The notes beneath the pieces are model-generated. The model searched no databases, was not told the DNA's origin, and saw nothing but the letters and a program-made list of their open reading frames with translations. Below, one piece after another: positions 12,901 through 24,900 of a DNA stretch of 64,000 bases. This DNA comes from Pieris napi (taxonomy: Eukaryota > Arthropoda > Insecta > Lepidoptera > Pieridae). The position numbers and the translations under genes were made by a program. Location of the stretch: contig NC_062248.1 in assembly GCF_905475465.1 (NCBI RefSeq), positions 2,666,001 through 2,730,000 of the forward strand, in the 5' to 3' direction. Each line of letters begins with the position of its first letter. Position 1 is the stretch's first letter.

Positions 12901-15900
12901 AACATATCAACCACTATGTGTACATCTTTATATAATACTTTTTGATTGTCACGGATAAACTAAGAAAATCAACAAAGTTAAAATGATGTTTTTGGTTTCC
13001 GTTTGGACATAAATTTGGATATTAATCAATAAAGCTTTTTATAAATTTTAGGAATACTTAAATGATCCTAATCCTTGGGATTGATTTGCTCCAGTTCAAA
13101 CAATTTGTATGACAATACTTGGCGATTAAAAAGAGTGGCGGAAAGTTTCTTGCCAGTTCTTCTTACCCGCTCTACGCCCTTGACTTGCGAACTAGTAGTA
13201 AATGTAAATTTACAATTAATTTAACTTGACAATTCATAGGTGTACTTGTTTACCTACATGAATAAAGATATTTTGAGTTTGAGTTTGAGTAAATCTAATT
13301 TGTACATATTAGATAATTAGACTTATTTATAATGGTGTATAAACGAATTGTATTGTCTGTATTGTAATTTGATGAACAAGTTCAAGATATTCTCTCTCCC
13401 AATACTGTCGGCAGTCATTCTCTGAAATCTTGTACATTGCCAATTTAAACAATTGTTCCACTGACTTGAATCCCATCCACTGTCAGATATTCTTTAGGCA
13501 TTTCGTGCTTACATTTAGAATTTTGGACATCATTATGGTCTGCAAAAGTCTGTACTGCTCGTGAGACTTTTCTCTGCGTGATGGTACGGTTCTACCGTTG
13601 AAGTTACTAATATAATTAACTAGCAAACTCGGCGAACTCCGTTTCGCCACCAGATGGCTTCGTTTTATGTAACATTTCGTTTGGTGATCCCGCTTTTCTA
13701 TTGAAATTTTCTTTGCTATAAACGGAGCGGAGCCCGAGACCTTTCCAACGAATGCAAAACCGTGGAAATCGGTTCGTGCGTTCTGGAGTTATAGCGTCAG
13801 AAAGGAAAACCCGACTTATTTTTATATAGTAGATAACATAATGTTATTATTTCAGGAACTCTATTCTCTATTAGCATCTTCAGCGATTTCATGAAGTTGG
13901 ATGACTCTGTGGTGGGCATCATTTCTTGTACCAGCAAAATCCTCGCATCTTTTATCTTCGCTTTTGCTACCACTACCACCGAAATTTATATTGGTAATAA
14001 TCATTGACTTTTGTTTACCGCCAGAGCGGCTGAGTCGGCATGGGTTCGATTCCCGAAAAAAAAATGTCTAATCAATGACATAGATGCCAAATTGTGTGAT
14101 GATGATGTGTGAGAGGTTGCGATTCATAAAATACATATTATATTAATGACGTAAGTATATTTTTAAAAACATAAAAAAGTAATCAAAATTAATCTTAATA
14201 ATCAGACAGTGTTAAATTTGAATATTTTTGATAGCATTGTAGTTAAATAATAAATTTTAATTTAAGTTTTTTAGATACCCACACAGGTAATTAATGTTGA
14301 CAGGTATTAAAAGTTTAATAAATAAATTACCTTTATATAATTAAACCTAATTATTTATACTTTTAGCGCCGTTAGTGGAAATATTCAACGGGACGTCTTT
14401 TATAGCTATGAGATCCATTGCATCAAAACTTGTGACAAGCGAAGAGTTGGGTAAGCTACTTTTAGTAAACTTTCGTTATTAAGCATTTTTAAGACAAAAA
14501 AAATATTGGTTGTTTGTAAAGTAGGTTTACGATCGAGATGTTTACGTGATAACGTCTTATTGGTGATATAAGTTTTTGGGAAGTAAGGAATTAATGAAGA
14601 TAACAATTTTTTCAAATTTTAAATTACATCTATCGTTTTATTCACACTTTTGATGATAAATTTCGGGTGTAAAACGACAAGTTTACTTATTCGACTATGA
14701 TATACATTTTTCTTCATACATTCACGGAATGACTGGCAGCGCTCGAGATGAGACGGGAGATCGGTCCGTCTCTCTCTCGTTATACCTGCGATCGCGCTCG
14801 TGAGGTTTTGGTGTGACACAAGTTTCTGAACATGTCACCCGACTAAAACGATTTTAAAGACGTTATCACGTCAAAAATCGGACGTCCAGGCTAATACGAA
14901 ATTCCACCCGTATCACCTACACTCCACAAGTGAGAGTTTCATAAGGCACTTTTTGCCGTGCACAACCACTATGAGGAACCAGCTGCCCCCAGAAGTATTT
15001 CCAAATTCATTCCACATTGGATTCTTTAAGAACAAAGCGTACTAATTAAAAGGCCGGTAACACACTTGCGACATCAGGTGAGCCTGCTTGCCCTGCAATC
15101 ATAGCACCTTGCAAACATTTTGTAAAAAGCCGATATAAAAAGAGTGGACAAGAGTTTGTTGCCAGTTCTTCTTGTTTATTTTTACATTATAAACATAGGT
15201 TGTTAGTAAGATGTGTTGGCCTAATAGTCTTCATCGTGCGATTTTCATCACAGCCTTGCGATTCTGTAACTCACTTTTCGAACTCACACAGCGGTTTTCA
15301 CAGCGGCGGTCGCGGTTACAGAATCGCAAGGCTGAGGTCGTAGATGCACGGCAGGGCGCACTTTTTTCTATGTGCGCATTTAACATTCGCTCGAACGGTG
15401 AAGGTAAACAGCGTGAGAAAACCGGCTTGCCTTCGGGGTCTAACGACTGATCATCTACTTACCCTTTAGATTGACAAATGATCATGAAACAGATACAGAA
15501 ATCTGTTGTTCAGACCTGTAAAGGTTGTTGCACCACTGATTTATTTATTTTATTTATAAACATATATTTTTTTTGCTAACATTTTCTATATCTAACAAAA
15601 ATAATACTTTATACGTAATATAATGCCTTGAAAGACAACGGTCTCTCGCCCTTGTCATGCACAAAGCACATCAATAAGGCATTGAACAATAGTAGATACA
15701 ATTGTTTGTAAATTTTATAACGTGAATCTAAAATATTAATAAGGAAAAACAATTCTTGAATTGAATTAAATAGATTTATAATAATATTTGTAGCGATTTA
15801 TTATTTTACCTTGGAACTTAAAGATACATAATAAAAAATATATTTTATTTACTTTAATTTAGTGTTGTCTTTGATTGACATAACCTTTACACATTTAAAG

Positions 15901-18900
15901 AAAAATCTTTTAAACCGGATTTAAGTTATGTATTTCTATAAATTTACTACTATTTGACATAATTTTAAATTTATCCGACGTTTCGCGTGCTTTACAGCGT
16001 GCGTGGTCACCGTGACCGGTTAATCCGGTTAAACAGTTTTTTCTTTAAATACTTTAATTAATTATATAATATAACTAAGTATTTACAATATTCTTAACAT
16101 ATTAATAATAAAAATAAAAAATTAAATTAAAACAAATTAAAAAAGTTTGGGCCCTGTGTCAGTGTACCTTTAACGCTGGCAGCATTTCCTCGCTGTATTA
16201 CGATACTTATTCGTTGAGTGTGGAAAGCACCAGCTCTGGGGTCACCGGAACTATCTGCCAGGCGCTAATTTAAATCTTATATCATCTGGCACTTGAACGC
16301 CACGGCACGTTGTGAAGACTCTTATATTTGAGCCGTTTTTTATTTTCAGCAATATTTGACTGTTAAATCTCTATAATTTACTGTGATATACCGTTTTACC
16401 CGTTAATTTGGTCATTGCATAATGTTATGTAAAATCCGACCAGTATAGTAAATAAAAAACCTGCTCTGCAGGCACATTGGTACATGACCATACTTCGTGC
16501 TAAAAATAGTCGAGTAAAAAGATTACAATAAATTTATGTTACAATGTATTTAATACTAGTACATGTCTCTCATCTTAGCTACTATTTTCCAATTCCCCGC
16601 TATCTCTTTTATTTAATCTTTCTAGTGGGCGTCCTCTCTTTTTTCATCCCACTGGTCTATTCCAAACTATCTTTTTAACCCATCTGTCATCACAAACGCG
16701 GGCAATGTGACCGGCCTGTTTCCACTTTAACTTTCTTGAGTCTGTTATTTTTTCTTTTCTCACAGTGGTTGTCTGGAAGAGATCGCTCGAAAGCGATAAG
16801 GCCGCCAGTTTCCTTTCCTTTACTTGTAATTTTGTTAAATTTTTATCTCATAAAGCAACAAAGTGTAAATAAATAAATAAATATTACACTTTTTGTACCT
16901 TTTCCTTAATTTTCTTCTTGAAATAGACAAATAGAAGAAGAATAGAACAACCCATAGCGCTTTGCCATACTCTAATCATCTTTAATAGCGCCTTATTAAT
17001 AAAGTGTTATAATAAGTATACTAAACTTAGAGGATTCATTCATTAAAATTGGCATGACATTTCACACATTATTCATAGAGCTTTCTCAGACTTTCCGACA
17101 AATACTTGTTATATTGTCAATAACTTTTCTTAACTGGCTTTTAATCGTTTTCGGCATTCTAAATAATATGCAAGAATTAGACCACGCACAATCGAATTGA
17201 CATCACATTGACAGATGATACAATGGCATCTTAAACCTTATTGTCGGGGGCCTCATAACATAGCGGTCTTATTAAGTGGCAGCTATAGCCCAGTCATATT
17301 AGGTAAAAAAAGGGGTCAACCTCGGAATGAAAGATAATAAGCTACAAATTGGTATAGACCTTTGTTTTGTCGTTCTAAATGTTGTCTCAAAAGTCACAAA
17401 TGATACCGTGTCCGCGTCTTAAGATATTGAAGGCCAAAGGTCATAAAAATGGGTTTTTCGTGAATATCTCGCTTTCTATTGCTTAAATGATATTTGTACT
17501 TTTTATAAAAGTTGTAGAGTATAAAATTTTTTTTTTTTAATACGGTCAACCGTTTTTGAGGTAGAGCGCGAAGAGTGCGCAGCGCACAGTCATATATGGT
17601 CCTATGTAAGGTCAAGCGTGAGTTACGGTTATCAGTACGTTATATCAAGTCTATTATTTATTAAATTATTATAATTATTAAACAATGGCCATTATTTATG
17701 TAGTAATTTTTAATTGTTGATATTTTATTAAAATCAGTAACTTAATTATTTGTATTTAACTATTCAACTATAGTATATTATTAACTCTGGAATATATATT
17801 TTTAGTTAAAACGTCATTACATACGTTTTCTTCAAAACGTGTAATTTTTTTTAATACTTATATACCTGGATATACTTGACCCTACCCTATGACCTTTTCT
17901 ATTTATAGCCGGGACAGATGTTCTATTGTATTCAAGGCCACTTTCTCTTTTAAGGGACCACTTTGTATTCGTCAAGATTATTCGTTAGTTTATTAGTTAC
18001 TTTCTCCATTATTTTAGATAAATACATTTAATATTTACAAACACATTATGGTTCAGAAATTGTTGTTGTATTTGACGGATATTCGGACAATAGTAAAAAT
18101 ATTAAAGCAATGGAACAACAAGGAAGAACTGCTGCACTTTCTAAATCGTATGAAGTTTGTTTTGACGAAACAATGATTGTGCCAATCAGCCAAGAGAAAT
18201 TTTTATCAAATCGGTCCAATAAAACAAAATTTATCTACATGCTTGTCGAAAAATTAAAAACTATTGATATCACAACAAAACAAGTCAGAGATGATGCTGA
18301 TGTTCTCATCATCGAGACAGCTATTGCATTATCAGAACATCAAAAGACTGCCGTCATCATAGGAGAAGATATTGATTTGCTCGTTTTTCTAATTGGACGT
18401 ACTCAATCACATCAACAGGAAATTTTCTTTAAAAAAGTTGGGAAAGGCAATGTTAAGACGCAAATATACTCTTCCAAAAGTTTTGATCAATATCCGCGTA
18501 CTAAAAAACACATTCTATTTTTACACGCATTTAGTGGCTGTGACAGGACTTCTGCGCTATTTAAAAAAGGAAAAAAAAACTGTTACTAAAGCATTGGAGA
18601 AAATTCCCAATTTGGATAAACTGGTGGAAGTATTTCTACAAGAAAACTGCCCGGTACAAACATTATTTGAAAATGGAGTGCGCATCTTGTTGGCATTATA
18701 TAATGCTCCAAAATCTGAGGACATTGATCATTTTCGCTACACGCAATTCATTAAATTAACGAAACAAAATAAAATCGCGTCTACTACCAGATTCAAACGT
18801 GGTTAGGGAATGACTTAGAACCTCAAGAATGGGGCTGGATGCTTGAAAATGGAATCCTGGAGCCCATAAGAACGTTATTACCTCGTTCCCGCTGTGGATG

Positions 18901-21900
18901 CCGAAAATCAGGGCTACTATGTTCTTTAGCTTGTGGCCAGTGCAATGGACAAGCTTGCCTGAACGCTGCACAATATCCAAGTAATCCCGATGAAGAAAAC
19001 GCATACGATCCTGAAATTCTGGAGGGTTTGGAGATGAATATGACCGATAATGAGGATGATGACAATGAATTGAACGTTTTCGAGCGACAACAAGAAGAAG
19101 ACGACGAAGAAGATGAAAATAACTAGCTTCTATTCACAATTTTATTATAATTAAAACCAATAAAAATTCTTATGATATTTAAATTGACATTTCAACAAAT
19201 GTATAGTATGGCATATTTAACGATAAATAAAGATATGCATAAAATATATCCCCTTATTGTCTTTTTAACTGAAAATATATATTCCAGAATTAATAATATA
19301 CTATAGTTGAATAGTTAAATATAAATAATTAAGTTACTGATTTTAATAAAATATCAACAATTAAAAATTAGTACATAAATAATGGCCATTGTTTAATAAT
19401 TATAATAATTTAATAAATAATAGACTTGATATAACGTACTGATAACCGTAACTCACGCTTGACCTTGCATAGGACCATATATGACTCTGCGCTGCGCACT
19501 CTTCGCGTTAAAAAAAACATGAGACGAAAATTGTAGAGAATTTTATACTCTACAACTTTTATAATAAGTACAAATATCATTTAAGCAATAGAAAGCGAGA
19601 TATTCACGGAAAACCCATTTTTATGACCTTTGACCTTCAATATCTTAAGACGCGGACACGGTATCATTTGTGACTTTTGAGACAACATTTAGAACGACAA
19701 AACAAAGGTCTATACCAATTTGTAGCTTATTATCTTTCATTCCGAGGTGAAACCCCTAAAATGACTGGGCTACTAGGTGAGGGGTACCGGGTTCGATTCC
19801 CGGTTCGAGGGCAAGTTTTAATTTAATTTAATTTGTTCTCGGCCTTTGGGAGGGTTGTGCGGGCGAGTGCCTAAACCGTACATGGAGGACACGGTCGAAT
19901 ATCTAAAGACAAGCACGAATTATAAAAAATCCTATACTTGACGCTGGCTAATGCACAAATCGTACCAGAGCCATAAAAAAAAGGGTGCGTGTACTTATGC
20001 ACGCGCGTAAGAAGTATACTTCTTTGGCATTATTAGAAATAGTTTTTGATTGCATGCAAATAATTAATTACAATTAAATAATCAAAGATTGGAAAATGAG
20101 TCATTATAGTCAATAAAGTTCAGTTTACATTTGAAAAATTAAATAAATAAATATTTATTATTATTCTCTTACATTAAGTGTAACATAAATTCTATTATTA
20201 TTCGGATGTTGTTTTTAAACATAAGTCCAATGTCGTAGCATCTTCCGTGAGCAACTTCATACTGATAATTTTGTGTAACGGTGCGCGCGTATCGTAAAAT
20301 TTCACTCTCATCAATTTTTCATAACGCGCCTAAAGAAGAAGAACTTCAAAAAACAACCTTATTGTCATTTGAACAAATTAAATTCTAGAATTTCCGCAAT
20401 ATGGCAAGGTATTTTATTAGTCAGGCTTTTTTTCATTAAATGGACTATCCAACACAAAAGGAGTGTTTCATAGTTCCTAAGATTACCGTCTATAGACAAA
20501 GATCAGCCCTGCGATTCTGTAACTCACTTCACGAACTCACACAGTGGTTTTCGCATCGGCGGTCGCTCTCAAATCAGTCGTGAAGCAGTCATTTTATGAT
20601 TTGGCATTCTGAAAAGGTGGGAGCTTGTACTTTATTGTTTATCAGAATGCCAAATCATAAAATGACTGCTTCACGACTGATTTGAGAGAGACCGCGGATG
20701 CGAAAACCGCTGTGTGAGTTCGTGAAGTGAGTTACAGAATCGCAGGGCAGTTTTTTAATCTAAGTATATAGCGCAAATATTGTCTTATTTCAGGTAAGGT
20801 GAACTCTTTATTCGGGCTCGCAGAAGCCATGATGCCACTGGTGTATGGTCCACTATACTCCCGAGTCTATATGGCAACGCTGACCGTTCTTCCGGGGGCT
20901 GTGTTTCTCCTTGGAGCTGCTATGACTGTGCCCGCTGTCGCTATATTTGGGTAATATTATTAACAAAAGTACTATTTCGTCTCTTTCTATCAAATTGTGT
21001 TTACGCTAAGATGAATAGAGACAAATGAGTTCTTTAGTTTTAACATTGCAATCGAACTAATTTAATTTGCTGTAAATGGACAAAAAATTTCTTACACAAT
21101 ATTTATCATTTTAAACGGAATAAAGATATAGACTCATTTTCATCAAGTGGAATTTCTTTATCGTGTATGATAGTTTTGAAAGTGACAAATGTTTATAAGT
21201 ATATAATACTATACTATACGCATACAAAGGAAGGTAGGAAATCGTAGAGTACCGATCGTGGTATATTTTCCGGCAGACTAAGGGTCGATTCGACCAAACT
21301 TCAATTTATACACGAGTAACTATACCAAGAATAATCTATTCCATGATTTTAATCTCGAGTAAATCCATAGTCGTTTGTCCACGTAATCGATAGTATAATT
21401 GCGCTAGGAATAACAATACGCGAATAGCAAGAGAATGGTGAACGAAAATAAAACTCGGCAAATAAATGTTGTTCTACAACGGGACAGTGTAAGAGCATAC
21501 ATCATGTTAACTCGATTTTGCCGTATTATAGTGTGAAAAAGTAGCTTTTAACAGGTGTCAAACGACAACAAAAAGTTTTTATTTCTTGTTTGTTTGAGGC
21601 TTTCGTCTAAAAAGGAACTTCTGTTGAGCCTAGTTGAATTTCATTCTAATATTATAGAAAATCAAAAATCTAAAAATAAATAAATAAATAATAAATTGTT
21701 TAAACGTTTCATTATACAATGCCAGACTATTAATTTAGTGCGTTGCGTGGACTTGAAATTAAAACACAGAATACATATTTGTGAAATGACAGAAATCAGC
21801 TGATTGGACTGACTGACGCCATTAAATTATTCTAGGAATAGCTGTTATTCCGTGCGAAACGGCGATATAGTAGCAATTCCCGAATAAGCCCACTATTAGA

Positions 21901-24900
21901 ATTTGTAGTTGGTAAAACGTAAAATTGATTTACTCTCGATTAACTGACGATTTATTCTAAGATTAAGATTTACTCTTGTTTGGTCGAATCGACCCTTAGT
22001 CAGTGTCTTTAGATGAAGTATTTTTAAGACTTTTACTTCTTGTGTGTACGAACTCATTAAAGGATTGGCAATTTGCGTAAGATAAGAGGGATAATACTTT
22101 GAGCATTAATTTACAAAAGAATATCCACTTAATTGACTACGGCAGATTCACATATGTTTTTACTTTGATTAAAATGATTAATTTCAGGCTGTTCCTTTCT
22201 TTTAAAATACTATGTTACTTAAGAAGAGTTATTATTATTTCGATTGGCATCATAATTAGTTTTTAGCCAGTCTTTCGGTTGGCTTCATAAAAGTAGGGGT
22301 GTTTTTTTATATTTAAGTCGGTTCGATTCCCAGACGAGGCAAGTAATTTTTAGAAAATCTTTGAATGCAGGACTAACTTTTAAAATTAACTTAAAGTCTT
22401 CTTTCAGTAAAATACCCTATCTACGATAATTAAGGTACTTTCCCTTCATGTTTCTTTGGGACGCCCTGTATAACCCCACTGATAATGTAGTAGGAGCTAC
22501 ATAGGTACATGCTATTTGTATTTTTTCAAATAATATTTGAATTTTCCATACAAATTATTGTTTGACGTATTCGCTTAAGAAATTTGTCTATTATTTGTTT
22601 CGAAAAATTACTTTGACAATTATTTGTCAATATTAATTTGGGTGGTATTTGTTTTGTGTAATGGGGTCATCAGGACATTGACACTCGCCAGTTTATGATA
22701 ATGATAATGATAACAATATTTTCGTTGTTCTATTCTAATACACGTAACAATAGTGACGTGACTTTTGAACCCCAGCAGTTAAAGACTTTTATGTGCTAGT
22801 AGGTGAACATCGCTAGAAAACCGACATAGACTTAAAAAATCGTCGGCGTGTGTCAGTTTTTTAAAATTGAATTCGGAATATAACAATGATAATAATATTT
22901 ATGTTAAACCAGTATAAATTGCTTATCAGCAAGCTCGCGTATATAATGTGTCCCTTCTTTAGGACCTCGGGACCGTATCTCTCTTGGTACAGATACCGGC
23001 AAACTTCTTGAGCATTAAACAAGGGAGTGGAGGAAAGTTTGCGCATCGGACACAAACGTCAACTGATTTACCAATCACGCGATCGACACGTCACTCTGCC
23101 GCCGTGGCGCACAACCGCCCGTCGCTCCCAGTGATACCTAAAAACGCTTTGCGCAGGCAAGGACATTTGTTCAAGATGTTTGCCGGTATCTGTAGTAGGG
23201 TATTAATTTATATGAGATACAAACAATATGTTTTACTTATAAAAACACACATAGACATCAATTATATTACAACATAAAAAATTAAACACAAGCCAACAGT
23301 AAGAAAACGAAATAGAAAGTTAAACCTCATTAGGAGCGTGATATACATAAATATATCAATATTTTTATTGGTTTAAGTAATTAAGTTGTAAAAGCGAGAA
23401 AGCCGTTGAAATATTTAAAGTAGATGATCATTAAGAGTGATTTTGGTTGGTATTTTTTTAACAAGTAACATATCAATTAATTTTATAACAATGTATATAG
23501 TTACAATGCTAGAATGTCTTTATTATTATTATTAAAGGTTTATATTGATAATTTTTATAACTGTTATTTTAATGATTCTAGAAAATAATCAGAAATTCAA
23601 TGCCACGTATTTCCTTTCACTAATAGTTGTATTCACGAAACCAGTTGCAAATAGTGTTTATTGGAGAAAGCTTGACTTAACGTTTAGATGTCACAATACA
23701 TACCAATGTAGATAATAAAGACTAGCTGCCGTGTGAAGCCAAGATCTTGTTAAAAATAACTGGCAATGTTCTGCAACGAAGAATCAATTAAAATAATGAT
23801 TATGAGTAATAGTAACTTCTTAACAAAAAGGTTCTTTTTATTAAATAAAAAAAATATAGGTTGTTTGTAAAGTAGGTTTACGATCGAGATGTTTACGTGA
23901 TAACGTCTTATTGGTGATATAAGTTTTTGGGAAGTAAGGAATTAATGAAGATAACAATTTTTTCAAATTTTAAATTACATCTATCGTTTTATTCACACTT
24001 TTGATAATAAATTTCGGGTGTAAAATGACAAGTTTACTTATTCGACTATGATATACATTTTTCTTCATACATTCACGGAATGACTGGCAGCGCTCGAGAT
24101 GAGACGGGAGATCGGTCCGTCTCTCTCTCGTTATACCTGCGATCGCGCTCGTGAGGTTTTGGTGTGACACAAGTTTCTGAACATGTCACCCGACTAAAAC
24201 GATTTTAAAGACGTTATCACGTCAAAATAGCCTTTATCGAGATATTTACATTAAGTCTCTGTCATTATTTTTAAGTACTTAGTAATCGACTTTCGACGGA
24301 GTTAAGGCCAGCTCCAAATTCTTTTTTCTTCCCACTGGGCTATTCCAAATAAAGGTCTTCTTTACCCATCTGTCATCACAAATGCTGGTAAAGTGACCAG
24401 CCCATTACCACTTTAAATTTTTGATATGTGTTACGACGTCTTTTATGTTGGTACGGCTTCGTATCACACTGTTTTTAACTTTGTCTTTATGTGTCAACGA
24501 AGAATCGAACGCGCCAGTCCTTTAGCATACTCCAATATTCTTTATTAGCGCCTAATTGAAAATCCACGTTTGGTTATATATGTTCTGACTGTTTTTTTTA
24601 TAGTTAAGGTCGGATTTCAGAACTTCTTTTAATGCCCAAAATTTGTTCCATGCTAGGTTTATTCTTCTGCAGACGTGGCATTGGCAAAAACTGGTCGTTC
24701 CTTGTTAGTCACCATTTTTGTTTTGGTGGTGTACATTTCTAGGCAAGCAGTTCTTGTAGCTGATTTTTCTTACTTTGCATAAATATGAAATGGGAGATAA
24801 GTTCAACATTTAGCCCTTGACTCCACAGACAATATATGACTTGTTTTGTGTAGATTTGGGATGTAATTTACGTTCAAGATTTTACTTTACTCACAAACCA

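Larger units (their letters stand above)
17286..19772 (+). mobile_element. Long-TIR DNA transposon, Academ-like candidate (2487 bp)
   Basis: Inverted arms of about 0.5 kb (17286-17810 and 19263-19772) start with TAGCCCAGTCAT and agree almost throughout except for a few short blocks. The direct repeat CTA (17283-17285, 19773-19775) flanks the element. The unique middle carries a decayed gene for a VVFDGY / GEDIDLLVFLI / HAFSGCD protein (about 18042-19126). Three-base target duplications and an XPG-like nuclease are features of the Academ superfamily. The assignment is inferred, not proved. Confidence 0.7.
17245..19990 (+). mobile_element. SINE family S2, split by the long-TIR transposon
   Basis: Left part 17245-17285 (GGGGGCCTCATAACATAGCG...GTGGCAGCTA) and right part from 19773 (CTAGGTGAGGGGTACCGGGT, box B-like GGTTCGATTCCC, TCGAGGGCAAG and a TTTAATT run) join into one tRNA-like head if the insert and one CTA are removed. 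The 3' extent is uncertain. Confidence 0.6.

Noticed and set aside
14018..14058. tRNA-like box A/B sequence (GGCTGAGTCGGCATGGGTTC...)
   Set aside because: No cloverleaf can be closed; looks like a SINE head scrap.
19773..19815. Possible tRNA gene 3' half (GGGTTCGATTCCCGG)
   Set aside because: It is the box B of the split SINE S2, and there is no acceptor stem.
22984..23277. 97-codon open frame with basic residues
   Set aside because: Spans a MITE; no conserved motif.
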